Assembly: GCA_013153135.1 (NCBI GenBank)
Contig: JAADFA010000004.1
Coordinates: 1-29,131, forward strand
DNA length: 29,131 nucleotides
Origin: Chloroflexota bacterium
Lineage (GTDB): Bacteria > Chloroflexota > Anaerolineae > Anaerolineales > DRMV01
Direction: 5' to 3'
Shown here: one piece after another, positions 7,348 through 14,163 of the stretch
Layout of the letters: each line of letters begins with the position of its first letter
Numbering within the stretch: position 1 is the stretch's first letter
Translations under genes and position numbers: made by a program
Notes under the pieces: generated by a model
Told to the model about the DNA's origin: nothing
What the model saw: the letters and a program-made list of their open reading frames with translations, nothing else
Databases searched by the model: none

Positions 7348-8121
7348 ATGGTGTGGACCCGGCGCATCATCCTCAAGAGCCCGCAAGAAATCGCCATCAT
7401 GCGCGAGGCAGGGCGCATCAATGCCCTTGCGCTTGAGGCTGTGCGCCAGGCCATCCGGCCCGGGGTGACCACCGCCGAACTGGATGCCATCGCGGAAGAG
7501 GTCATCCGTTCCCACGGCGCGAAACCCGCGTTCAAGGGCTATCCGGGGCCGTACCCTTACCCCGCGACCATTACAGTTAGCATCAACGACGAGCTGGTAC
7601 ACGGCATCCCAAGCCCTAAGCGGGTGATTCGCGAGGGCGATATCGTTTCGGTCGATTGCGGAACAATCTATCAGGGGTTTATCGCGGATTCGGCGTTCAC
7701 GGTGGGCGTGGGCGAGATCTCCCCCCTGGCCCAGAAGTTGCTGAAGGTGACCGAAGAGGCACTGTACAAAGGTATCGAGCAATTGCGCCCTGGACGGCGC
7801 ATTGGGGATGTGTCGTGGGCTATCCAACACCATGTGGAAAAGCATGGCTTCTACGTTACTCGGGAGTACACGGGGCACGGCGTAGGCCGCTCGATGCATG
7901 AGTTCCCGATGGTGCCGAACTACGGCCGGCCGGGCGAAGGCCCGGTGATCAAGCCCGGGCTTACCGTGGCTTTGGAGCCTATGGTGCTAGTTGGAACCCC
8001 GCGCACCAAGGTTAAGCCCGATGGTTGGACGGTGACCTCGGCCGACGGTTCGCTGACCGCCCACTTTGAGCACTCGGTCGCGGTCACACCCTCGGGCCCT
8101 CTAATTTTGACCGCGTTGTAG
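7348..8121 (+). CDS. map: Methionine aminopeptidase, type I
   Basis: Removes the N-terminal methionine from nascent proteins. All five metal ligands of the pita-bread fold can be placed: D103 (VDCGTIYQG), D114 (FIADSAFTVG), H177 (YTGHGVGR), E210 (VALEPM) and E241 (AHFEHSVAVT). Length 257 fits the type I bacterial enzyme with no N-terminal zinc finger. The start lies three bases after the adk stop. It ends the first transcription block: a promoter for rpmJ begins about 25 bases downstream, and infA is not found next to it. Confidence 0.98.
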   Translation: MVWTRRIILKSPQEIAIMREAGRINALALEAVRQAIRPGVTTAELDAIAEEVIRSHGAKPAFKGYPGPYPYPATITVSINDELVHGIPSPKRVIREGDIVSVDCGTIYQGFIADSAFTVGVGEISPLAQKLLKVTEEALYKGIEQLRPGRRIGDVSWAIQHHVEKHGFYVTREYTGHGVGRSMHEFPMVPNYGRPGEGPVIKPGLTVALEPMVLVGTPRTKVKPDGWTVTSADGSLTAHFEHSVAVTPSGPLILTAL

Positions 8122-8144
8122 CAATCGAATTCAGGCCATCCGCC

Positions 8145-8172
8145 TGGACAAACGGGGACTTTTCGGTATAAT
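8145..8172 (+). promoter_or_regulatory. Sigma70-type promoter in front of rpmJ
   Basis: TGGACA at 8145-8150 and a perfect TATAAT at 8167-8172, spaced by 16 bases. Transcription would start near 8179, leaving a roughly 40-base leader ahead of rpmJ with AGGAAAGGAGCG as ribosome-binding site. This makes rpmJ to rpsI a unit that can be expressed apart from the upstream spc genes. Confidence 0.75.
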
Positions 8173-8220
8173 ACGGACTTTGCGGGAACCGGATGTTGAG
8201 CCAGGAAAGGAGCGAGAACG

Positions 8221-8334
8221 ATGAAGGTCTCTTCTTCGGTCAAGAAGCGCTGCTCAAAGTGCAAGATTGTGCGCCGCCGTGGGCGGGTATATGTAATCTG
8301 CGAAGATCCTCGCCACAAACAGCGACAGGGGTAG
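8221..8334 (+). CDS. rpmJ: 50S ribosomal protein L36
   Basis: Smallest large-subunit protein, 37 residues, with a single zinc site C11-x2-C14-x12-C27-x4-H32, i.e. the zinc-binding (C+) form. The product begins MKVSSSVKKRCSKC and ends DPRHKQRQG, both typical. AGGAAAGGAGCGAGAACG precedes the ATG. In many bacteria infA stands directly in front of it; here a promoter and about 100 bases of non-coding DNA take that place. Confidence 0.96.
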   Translation: MKVSSSVKKRCSKCKIVRRRGRVYVICEDPRHKQRQG

Positions 8335-8338
8335 GCAT

Positions 8339-8728
8339 ATGGCACGGATCGCTGGTGTTGACTTGCCGCGCAACAAGCGTATCGAAATCGCGTTGACCTA
8401 CATCTATGGCATCGGGCGCTCGCGCGCGAAGGAAATCCTGGCCGCGACGGGCGTGAACCCGGACCGCCGGGTGTATGAGCTATCGCCGGATGAGGTCGCG
8501 CGGCTGCGGGAGTTCATTGCGAAGAACTACAAAGTAGAAGGTGACCTGCGCCGCGAGGTGCAAATGAACATCAAGCGGCTGATGGACATCGGCTGCTACC
8601 GCGGACTGCGGCATCGCCGCGGGTTGCCTGTGCGGGGCCAGCGGACGCGCACCAACGCGCGCACGCGTAAGGGCCCGCGCAAGACTGTAGCCGGCCGTGG
8701 TCGGCGTCGCGGCGCGAAGAAGAAGTAA
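8339..8728 (+). CDS. rpsM: 30S ribosomal protein S13
   Basis: Head protein of the small subunit that contacts the P-site tRNA and forms intersubunit bridges. The 129-residue product begins MARIAGVDLPRNKRIEIALTYIYGIG and has the signature RGLRHRRGLPVRGQRTRTNARTRKG, ending in a basic tail. The start is four bases after rpmJ, preceded by GACAGGGGTAGG. An 89-base gap with a hairpin separates it from rpsK. Confidence 0.97.
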   Translation: MARIAGVDLPRNKRIEIALTYIYGIGRSRAKEILAATGVNPDRRVYELSPDEVARLREFIAKNYKVEGDLRREVQMNIKRLMDIGCYRGLRHRRGLPVRGQRTRTNARTRKGPRKTVAGRGRRRGAKKK

Positions 8729-8744
8729 CCCGATTCCTCCAATA

Positions 8745-8785
8745 GGCCAGCCAGGGGTTTCGAGGATGTGTGGGCCCTGGCGGCC
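8745..8785 (+). other. Hairpin between rpsM and rpsK
   Basis: GCCAGGG (8750-8756) pairs with CCCTGGC (8775-8781), and GGCC (8745-8748) with GGCC (8782-8785), giving an 11-bp stem with one bulged A and an 18-base loop. No T-tract. It ends 16 bases before the AAGGAGAG ribosome-binding site of rpsK. Confidence 0.5.
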
Positions 8786-8817
8786 AAAGATCTTGCACGT
8801 CAAGGAGAGATGCGCTT

Positions 8818-9219
8818 ATGGCTCGTTCGGTACGTTCCTCTCGCCGCCGTCGCACCAAGGTCAAGCGCGTGGTCCCGCGGGGGCGCATTTATATCCAAGC
8901 GACGTTTAACAATACCATTGTGACCATCACGGACGAACAGGGCAACACCATTACCTGGGCCAGTGGTGGCACGGTGGGCTTCAAGGGCACGCGCAAAAGC
9001 ACACCCTTCGCCGCGCGACTGGCCCTGGAGCAAGCGGTCAAGGCCGCGCGCGATATGGGCTTGCGCGAAGCCCACGTCTTCGTCAAGGGCCCAGGCCCGG
9101 GGCGCGAAGCTGCCTTGCGCGCGCTGATCAACATCGACGGCATCAAGATTTTGTCGATTTCGGATATTACGCCCATTCCGCATAACGGTTGCCGACCGCC
9201 GAAGAAGCGACGGGTGTAA
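8818..9219 (+). CDS. rpsK: 30S ribosomal protein S11
   Basis: Platform protein of the small subunit that helps form the mRNA exit/E-site region. The 133-residue product shows GRIYIQATFNNTIVTITDEQG, WASGGTVGFKGTRKSTPFAA, the VKGPGPGREAALRAL motif and the C-terminal signature DITPIPHNGCRPPKKRRV. The frame is open upstream to 8770, but ATG 8818, with AAGGAGAG eight bases in front, gives the family start. An ATG at 8810 is out of frame. A 124-base gap with two hairpins separates it from rpsD. Confidence 0.97.
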   Translation: MARSVRSSRRRRTKVKRVVPRGRIYIQATFNNTIVTITDEQGNTITWASGGTVGFKGTRKSTPFAARLALEQAVKAARDMGLREAHVFVKGPGPGREAALRALINIDGIKILSISDITPIPHNGCRPPKKRRV

Positions 9220-9235
9220 AGGCGTCGGCGCCGTG

Positions 9236-9313
9236 CCCACCAGGGCGAACTTCGGCCGTGGTGGGTCTGTTTCGGTTCGGTCCCGTCACCCGCCCCGAAT
9301 GTAGACGGGGCGG
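9236..9313 (+). promoter_or_regulatory. Two tandem hairpins in the rpsD leader
   Basis: First hairpin: CCCACCA (9236-9242) with TGGTGGG (9259-9265), with GGC/GCC pairing inside the loop. Second: CCGCCCCG (9290-9297) with CGGGGCGG (9306-9313), a perfect 8-bp stem with an 8-base loop. Neither is followed by a good T-tract. They fill the 124-base gap before rpsD. Because S4 is an autoregulator in both E. coli (alpha operon mRNA) and Bacillus (rpsD leader), a leader structure here is a plausible S4 target, but that is inference. Confidence 0.45.
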
Positions 9314-9343
9314 CCAATCCGCGTCAAGGAGAGAGGCGGTTCT

Positions 9344-9985
9344 ATGGGTAGGTATCTTGGTCCGGTCTGCCGTTTATGCCGCCGTGAAGGCGAAAAACTG
9401 TATCTGAAAGGCGCGAAGTGCTTTACGGACAAGTGCCCCTTTGAGCGCCGCAAGTACCCGCCAGGGCAGCACGGTCGGGTCGCGGCCTTGCGCCGTGGGC
9501 GCGAGTCAGACTTCGCGAAACAGCTTCGGGCGAAGCAACGCGCGAAGCGTATCTATGGCATTGGCGAACGCCAGTTCCGCCGCTATTTTGAAATCGCGAC
9601 TCAGCGCCGAGGCCTGACCGGTCTCAACCTGCTTCAAATCCTGGAATCGCGTTTAGATAACGTGGTCTATCGCTTGGGCTTCGCCCGCAGTCGGGCTGAA
9701 GCGCGACAGTTGGTCACGCATGGCCATTTCACCGTCAACGGCCGCCGCACCGATGTGCCCTCCTATTTGCTCAGCCCGGGCGATGTGGTGGCCGTGCGCG
9801 AAGGCTCGCGCAAGCGCCGCTTCTTCCAGGAAATTATCCCTGAATGGGCCGCGCAACGCGCGGTCCCAGCGTGGCTCGAGCGGGATTTGGATAACCTCTC
9901 GGGCCGCGTGTTGCGGATGCCTGAACGTGGCGAAATTGACGCGACCATCAACGAGCAGCTCATCGTCGAGTACTACTCGCGCTAA
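9344..9985 (+). CDS. rpsD: 30S ribosomal protein S4 (zinc form)
   Basis: Primary 16S rRNA-binding protein that nucleates assembly of the body of the small subunit. N-terminal zinc site C9-x2-C12 and C26-x5-C31 (C+ form). PPGQHG, the KQLRAKQRAKRIYGI block and the S4 RNA-binding domain (LQILESRLDNVVYRLGFARSRAEARQLVTHGHFTVNG) follow; the C-terminus EQLIVEYYSR is canonical. 213 residues. Placed before rpoA as in the alpha operon. Ribosome-binding site AAGGAGAGAGG upstream of ATG 9344. Confidence 0.98.
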   Translation: MGRYLGPVCRLCRREGEKLYLKGAKCFTDKCPFERRKYPPGQHGRVAALRRGRESDFAKQLRAKQRAKRIYGIGERQFRRYFEIATQRRGLTGLNLLQILESRLDNVVYRLGFARSRAEARQLVTHGHFTVNGRRTDVPSYLLSPGDVVAVREGSRKRRFFQEIIPEWAAQRAVPAWLERDLDNLSGRVLRMPERGEIDATINEQLIVEYYSR

Positions 9986-10027
9986 TCCTGGTGACCGTGT
10001 TGTAGTTTCGGAGCGAGGGGTACGGGT

Positions 10028-11020
10028 ATGACTGCGAATGTGTTAGCTGGCATTGTTACTCCTAAGATTAGCACGGAACGGTCGACGCAAAATTACGCCC
10101 GTTTCGTGATCACGCCGCTCGAGCGCGGGTACGGCGTGACTTTAGGGAACGCGTTGCGCCGGGTGTTGCTCTCGTCCCTGCCGGGCGCCGCAGTCACTTC
10201 GGTGCGCATTTCCGGCGTCCCGCACGAGTTCACCACCATCCCAGGCGTTCGCGAAGATGTGCTTACCATTTTGATGAACTTAAAGAAACTTCGGCTCAAG
10301 ATGTACGACGGTGACCGCGCCCATCTATATTTGGAGGTGCGGGGCGAGGGCGAAATCACCGCGGCCGATATTCAGCCGAGCCCGGAAGTCGAGATCGTTA
10401 ACCCCGAGCTGTACTTGTTTACCATTGACGATCCGCAAACCGCGGTCACCATGGAGATGACCGTTGAACGCGGGCGTGGGTTCTCGCCTGCGGAAGAGCG
10501 GCGCCGCAGTCTATCCATCAACGAGTTGGCTGTCGACGCGATTTTTACCCCCGTGCGTAAAGTCAACTTCACCGTGGAACCGGAGCGGGTGGGCCAGCGA
10601 ACCAACTACGATCGCTTGATCCTCGAGATCTGGACCGATGGCACCATCCGCCCCGAGGAGGCCTTACAAGGCGCAGCTCGTATTTTGGTCGCCCACTTCG
10701 CGCCCCTCGCGGGCACGGATGAGGGCGAAGGCTTCTTGAGCCCAACCCCGCGCAGCATCGAAGAGGAGCAAGAGCACAGTCGCTTCAACGTGCCCATCGA
10801 GGACCTGGAGCTATCCGTGCGCGTGTACAACGCGCTCAAACGCGCCGGTATCGATACCGTGGGGGATGTGTTGCGTATATGGGAAGACAAGGGCCAAGAC
10901 GCCTTGCTGGGTATTCGCAATTTCGGCGCGAAGAGCCTGGATGAGCTCAAACAGAAGCTGCAGGCCAAGGGGTATCTGTCCGAGGACTTGGCTGCAGAAG
11001 CCGATCAGCAAGCGGAGTAA
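10028..11020 (+). CDS. rpoA: DNA-directed RNA polymerase subunit alpha
   Basis: Alpha subunit dimerises through its N-terminal domain to start polymerase assembly, and binds UP elements and activators through the C-terminal domain. N-terminal domain (about 1-235) with RFVITPLERGYGVTLGNALRRVLLSSLPG and the INELAVDAIFTPVRKVNFTVE block; the flexible linker carries an acidic stretch (SIEEEQEH); the C-terminal helix-hairpin-helix domain is at about 255-320 (LELSVRVYNALKRAGIDTV, then GIRNFGAKSLDEL). 330 residues, normal. Five bases before rplQ. Confidence 0.98.
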   Translation: MTANVLAGIVTPKISTERSTQNYARFVITPLERGYGVTLGNALRRVLLSSLPGAAVTSVRISGVPHEFTTIPGVREDVLTILMNLKKLRLKMYDGDRAHLYLEVRGEGEITAADIQPSPEVEIVNPELYLFTIDDPQTAVTMEMTVERGRGFSPAEERRRSLSINELAVDAIFTPVRKVNFTVEPERVGQRTNYDRLILEIWTDGTIRPEEALQGAARILVAHFAPLAGTDEGEGFLSPTPRSIEEEQEHSRFNVPIEDLELSVRVYNALKRAGIDTVGDVLRIWEDKGQDALLGIRNFGAKSLDELKQKLQAKGYLSEDLAAEADQQAE

Positions 11021-11025
11021 GAGCC

Positions 11026-11427
11026 ATGCGACACCGAAAGGCGGGATACAAACTCGGGCGTAGCCGGGACGCGCGCAAGTGGCTGCGCCGGAATTTGCTC
11101 AAACAGCTGTTTGAGCACCAGCGCATTCGCACCACGCGCGCGAAGGCCAAGGCTATCCAAAACGAGGCTGAGAAGATTATCACCTTGGCCAAGAAAGGGA
11201 ACGCGGCCGCGGCTGACGGTACAGAAAAGGGCCGCGCGGCTATGGTGCATTACCAGCGCTTGGTCGCGGCGCGGCTGGGCAACGACCGCAAGCTGGTGCA
11301 CAAGATTTTCCATGAGATCGCGCCGCGGTACGAAAATCGCCCTGGTGGCTATACCCGCATCTACCGCTTGGGTTGGCGCAAGGGCGACGCCGCGGAAATG
11401 GTGTTGATCGAGTTGGTCGAAGACTAA
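11026..11427 (+). CDS. rplQ: 50S ribosomal protein L17
   Basis: L17 lies beside the exit tunnel. The product begins MRHRKAGYKLGRSRDARKWLRRNLLKQLF with the following RIRTTRAKAKAIQNEAEKIITLAK block and ends with GGYTRIYRLGWRKGDAAEMVLIELVE, all family signatures. 133 residues; a short insertion around residues 65-80 (AAAADGTEKGRAAM) separates the two halves. Starts five bases after rpoA, and truA follows after 36 bases. Confidence 0.97.
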   Translation: MRHRKAGYKLGRSRDARKWLRRNLLKQLFEHQRIRTTRAKAKAIQNEAEKIITLAKKGNAAAADGTEKGRAAMVHYQRLVAARLGNDRKLVHKIFHEIAPRYENRPGGYTRIYRLGWRKGDAAEMVLIELVED

Positions 11428-11463
11428 GCGAAACCGTGCCCGCGGCACGGCGGGCAGGGCACC

Positions 11464-12291
11464 ATGGCACTTTACCAAGCTTGGTTGGCGTACGACGGCA
11501 CCGCGTTCGAGGGGCTGCAACGGCAAGCCCAGGGGCGCACGGTGCAGGGCGTGGTGGAGGAGGCCCTGCGGACCCTGGGGTGGCAAGAGGCCAGCGTACG
11601 CTACGCGGGGCGTACGGACGCGGGGGTGCATGCGTTGGGCCAGGTCTTCGCCTTTGCCCTGGCCTGGCGTCATGGCCCGGAAGCGTTGCGACGGGCATTG
11701 AACGCGCGCTTGCCCGCGGATGTGCGGGTGTGGGCCGTGCGCGAGGCACCGCCCGACTTTCACCCGCGCTACGCCGCGCGAGGACGGCGTTATGTCTATT
11801 GGCTATGGTGCAGTCCGGAGCGCCATCCCTTTATGCGGCGTTACACGTGGCAAGTCTGGCCCTGCCCGCGGGCCGAGGCCTTGCACCAGGCAGCCCGGGC
11901 CCTGGTGGGGCGGCATGACTTCGCCGCGCTGGGTACGCCACCCGCAGGCCCCCGGGGGAGCACCGTGCGCACGGTGTACCGGGCCGCGTGGTTTCAGGTG
12001 GCGCCAGGCCTGTGGGCCTTCGATGTCGCGGCCGACGCGTTCCTATACCGCATGGTGCGGCGCATGGTCGCGGCTCAGGTGGCCATGGCCCAGGAACGTC
12101 TCGCCATGGATGCCTGGCTCCACGCGCTACGCACACCGCCCGAGCGCCCCTGGGCTGTGCTTGCCCCGCCTCAGGGCCTGTTTTTAGCCCAGGTGGCCTA
12201 TCACGATCACGAGGTCGCCGCGTGGCAACAACCCTGGTCAGTGGCGCGTTTCCGTTCGTGGTGGTGGCAGTTGTGGCGTTTGGGAGGGTGA
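11464..12291 (+). CDS. truA: tRNA pseudouridine(38-40) synthase TruA
   Basis: Isomerises uridines 38-40 in the anticodon stem-loop of many tRNAs. The catalytic aspartate is D52 in YAGRTDAGVHALGQV. Other landmarks are AYDGTAFEGLQRQ at the N-terminus, NARLPADVRVWAV, ARGRRYVYWLW, HDFAALGTP and the C-terminal FLYRMVRRMVA block. 275 residues, normal. Located after rplQ and before the toxin-antitoxin pair that separates it from rplM; the usual neighbour order in many bacteria is rplQ-truA-rplM-rpsI. The antitoxin gene begins three bases after its stop. Confidence 0.96.
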   Translation: MALYQAWLAYDGTAFEGLQRQAQGRTVQGVVEEALRTLGWQEASVRYAGRTDAGVHALGQVFAFALAWRHGPEALRRALNARLPADVRVWAVREAPPDFHPRYAARGRRYVYWLWCSPERHPFMRRYTWQVWPCPRAEALHQAARALVGRHDFAALGTPPAGPRGSTVRTVYRAAWFQVAPGLWAFDVAADAFLYRMVRRMVAAQVAMAQERLAMDAWLHALRTPPERPWAVLAPPQGLFLAQVAYHDHEVAAWQQPWSVARFRSWWWQLWRLGG

Positions 12292-12294
12292 ACT

Positions 12295-12504
12295 ATGGCC
12301 GAGATTGTGGTCCAACTCACCGAGAGGGAGCTGCAACAACTGCGGGAGCGCGCAGCCCGCTTGGGCCTTTCGGTCGAAGCACTCACGCGGGCTACGGTGT
12401 TGGCCCTGTTGGTATTGCCCGCTGGTGAGAGCGAGTTCGACCGCGCGGTGCAGTACGTGGTGCGCAAGAACGAGGCCTTATATAAACGCTTGGCAGCCTT
12501 GTGA
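12295..12504 (+). CDS. Ribbon-helix-helix-like antitoxin of a Doc-type pair
   Basis: 69-residue protein with the beta-helix-helix pattern of a ribbon-helix-helix DNA-binding domain: strand EIVVQLTE, helix RELQQLRERAARLG, turn, helix SVEALTRATVLALLV. The C-terminal part (FDRAVQYVVRKNEALYKRLAAL) is a separate amphipathic segment, the kind that antitoxins use to wrap the toxin. ATG 12295 sits three bases after truA behind GGGAGGGTGAAC, and its stop overlaps the toxin start as TGATG. Role as antitoxin and autorepressor is inferred from the fold pattern and the adjacent Doc-family gene; it is not the classical P1 Phd sequence. Confidence 0.75.
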   Translation: MAEIVVQLTERELQQLRERAARLGLSVEALTRATVLALLVLPAGESEFDRAVQYVVRKNEALYKRLAAL

Positions 12505-12920
12505 TGCGTTATTTGAGCGTGAACGATGTGCTGCAAATTCATGCCTTGGTCATGGCCCAGACCCAAACCCAAGCGGGCCTGCGGGACTGGCCGGGGCTCG
12601 TCGCGGCCGTGGCCGCGCCCCAAATGACCTTCGGCGGGCAGGACCTGTACCCCACGATTGGGGACAAGGCCGCGGTCCTCGCGTTCGGGTTGGTCAAAAA
12701 CCATCCCTTCTTGAATGGCAATAAGCGTACGGCCCACGCGGCGATGGAGGTGTTCCTCGTCCTTAATGGATACGAGATGGACGCGGACAACGCGCAACAA
12801 GAGCAAGCCCTGGTCCAGGTGGCTTCGTGCGCTTGGGACCGGGAGCGCTTCGCCGAATGGGTCAAAGCCCACCTCAAGCCCCGGGCTCCCGAGGCCCGGC
12901 AACCGGAGGATGAACCGTGA
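12504..12920 (+). CDS. Doc-type Fic-family toxin (death-on-curing)
   Basis: 138-residue Fic/Doc protein. The active-site motif is H67-P-F-L-N-G-N-K-R75 followed by TAH; Lys at position 74, where AMP-transferring Fic proteins have Gly, is the mark of the Doc branch, whose P1 member phosphorylates EF-Tu and stops translation. The upstream helices MRYLSVNDVLQIHALVM and PGLVAAVAAPQMTFGGQDLYPTI match the Doc fold. I use ATG 12504, which overlaps the antitoxin stop; a GTG at 12501 is the alternative. Its last bases overlap the rplM start (GTGA). A C-terminal tail (RAPEARQPEDEP) contains the rplM ribosome-binding site. Confidence 0.85.
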   Translation: MRYLSVNDVLQIHALVMAQTQTQAGLRDWPGLVAAVAAPQMTFGGQDLYPTIGDKAAVLAFGLVKNHPFLNGNKRTAHAAMEVFLVLNGYEMDADNAQQEQALVQVASCAWDRERFAEWVKAHLKPRAPEARQPEDEP

Positions 12921-13363
12921 CCACGAAGTTGTATCGCACGTATTATCCTAAGCCCGATGACGTAACTCACGAGTGGTACGTCATCGACGCGAGTGGCCAA
13001 ATTTTGGGCCGGTTGGCGGCCAAGGTCGCGACCTTGCTCATGGGCAAGCACAAGCCGGCCTATACCCCCGGCGTTGACATGGGCGATTTCGTCATTGTCA
13101 TCAATGCCTCACGCGTCCGGGTGACGGGCCGTAAGCTGACCGACAAGAAGTATTACCGCCATTCGGGATACCCGGGTGGCATCAAAGAGACCGCGCTGCG
13201 GGATATGCTGCGCACACATCCAGAGCGCGTGATCGAGCTTGCGGTCAAGGGCATGCTGCCCAAAAACCGCTTAGGGCGCAAGCTGTTGCGCCGCTTGAAG
13301 GTGTACGCGGGGCCAGAACATCCACATGAGGCCCAGAAGCCTAAAGTGGTGAGCTTGGACTGA
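12917..13363 (+). CDS. rplM: 50S ribosomal protein L13
   Basis: Early-assembling large-subunit protein L13. Family signatures: WYVIDASGQILGRLAAKVATLL, GKHKPAYTPGVDMGDFV, the YYRHSGYPGGIKE motif and GMLPKNRLGRKLLRRLKVYAGPEHPH. 148 residues. It starts with GTG 12917 inside the toxin stop (GTGA), with a GGAGG eight bases upstream that lies in the toxin coding sequence. Translation of this essential gene may therefore be coupled to the toxin. rpsI follows after 50 bases. Confidence 0.97.
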   Translation: MTTKLYRTYYPKPDDVTHEWYVIDASGQILGRLAAKVATLLMGKHKPAYTPGVDMGDFVIVINASRVRVTGRKLTDKKYYRHSGYPGGIKETALRDMLRTHPERVIELAVKGMLPKNRLGRKLLRRLKVYAGPEHPHEAQKPKVVSLD

Positions 13364-13413
13364 GGCTGGTGCGAGCCCTACCTGGATGACTTATTGACAC
13401 CGAGGAGGTAAGG

Positions 13414-13821
13414 ATGGAGCAGGCGCAAAAAGTTCGCTATTACGAAGGTATTGGTCGCCGCAAAGAAGCCACCGCGCGGGTGCGCATCATGCCGGGAACA
13501 GGGAAGTTCATTGTGAACGATCGCCCTATTGAGGCGTATTTCACCCGCTTTGGGGATATTTCGTACATCCTCAAGCCCTTTGAGGTGCTTGGCGAAGCGC
13601 GTGAGCGGTATGACATCACGGTGCGCGTCAAGGGTGGTGGTATCACGGGACAGGCGGGAGCTGTTCGCCTGGGTTTGGCACGTGCGTTTCTCAAGATGAA
13701 CCCGGACTATCGTCCGGCGCTGCGTAAGGCGGGTCTGCTCACGCGCGATCCACGCGAGAAAGAGCGCAAGAAGCCGGGCCTCAAGCGGGCACGCAAAGCG
13801 CCGACCTACACCAAGCGGTAG
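13414..13821 (+). CDS. rpsI: 30S ribosomal protein S9
   Basis: S9 in the head of the small subunit; its C-terminal tail reaches the P-site tRNA anticodon. YYEGIGRRKEATARVRIMPG, the VKGGGITGQAGAVRLGLARA motif and the C-terminal RKAGLLTRDPREKERKKPGLKRARKAPTYTKR region (ending in Lys-Arg) are canonical. 135 residues. GAGGAGGTAAGG precedes ATG 13414. Last protein gene of the ribosomal cluster; the tRNA promoter lies within 20 bases downstream and I see no terminator in between. Confidence 0.97.
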   Translation: MEQAQKVRYYEGIGRRKEATARVRIMPGTGKFIVNDRPIEAYFTRFGDISYILKPFEVLGEARERYDITVRVKGGGITGQAGAVRLGLARAFLKMNPDYRPALRKAGLLTRDPREKERKKPGLKRARKAPTYTKR

Positions 13822-13836
13822 TGTCTGCGGGGAGTC

Positions 13837-13866
13837 TTGGCGCGGCCGCGAAGGGTTTGGTATAAT
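13837..13866 (+). promoter_or_regulatory. Promoter of the tRNA-Ser(UGA) gene
   Basis: TTGGCG at 13837-13842 and perfect TATAAT at 13861-13866, spacer 18 bases. The predicted start, near 13873, is only a few bases before the tRNA 5' end at 13877, as expected for a tRNA promoter. Confidence 0.7.
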
Positions 13867-13876
13867 AAAAGCCGCT

Positions 13877-13964
13877 GGAGGGATGGCCGAGTGGACGAAG
13901 GCGGCGGTCTTGAAAACCGCTGTGGGCCTTGCGCCCACCGTGGGTTCGAATCCCACTCCCTCCG
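13877..13964 (+). tRNA. tRNA-Ser(UGA)
   Basis: 88 bases with acceptor arms GGAGGGA/TCCCTCC, discriminator G, and anticodon stem GCGGT/ACCGC around loop CTTGAAA with anticodon TGA. A long variable arm (GTGGGC/GCCCAC stem) marks it as class II serine tRNA. T-arm GTGGG-TTCGAAT-CCCAC. The 3' CCA is not encoded. It reads UCA and, by wobble, other UCN codons. Confidence 0.95.
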
Positions 13965-14014
13965 CTGACGGGATGAGGGTTGGGCGGGCCCCAGGGCAAA
14001 AGCGGGAAAGAAGC

Positions 14015-14042
14015 TTCTCAAACGGCTATTTTGTGGTACAAT
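14015..14042 (+). promoter_or_regulatory. Possible promoter of the tRNA-Ser(GCU)-tRNA-Arg pair
   Basis: TACAAT at 14037-14042 in the context GGTACAATACGG, twelve bases before the tRNA start; TTCTCA at 14015-14020 with a 16-base spacer is a weak -35 match. The -10 is convincing, the -35 less so. Confidence 0.5.
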
Positions 14043-14054
14043 ACGGAATGCCCT

Positions 14055-14144
14055 GGGGAGGTGCCAGAGTGGACGATTGGGGCCGCCTGCTAAGCGGTTG
14101 CCGGGGGAAGACCTCGGCCGCGGGTTCGAATCCCGCCCTCCCCG
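14055..14144 (+). tRNA. tRNA-Ser(GCU)
   Basis: 90 bases. Acceptor GGGGAGG/CCTCCCC, discriminator G, anticodon loop CTGCTAA with anticodon GCT, long variable arm (CCGGGG/CCTCGG with one G-U pair), T-arm GCGGG-TTCGAAT-CCCGC. No encoded CCA. It reads AGC/AGU serine codons and lies 90 bases after the first serine tRNA. Confidence 0.95.
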
Positions 14145-14163
14145 CTGGATGTGAACGTTTTGC

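Noticed and set aside
13394..13399. Perfect TTGACA just upstream of rpsI
   Set aside because: No -10 like sequence at 16-18 bases downstream; that position is inside rpsI and GC-rich.
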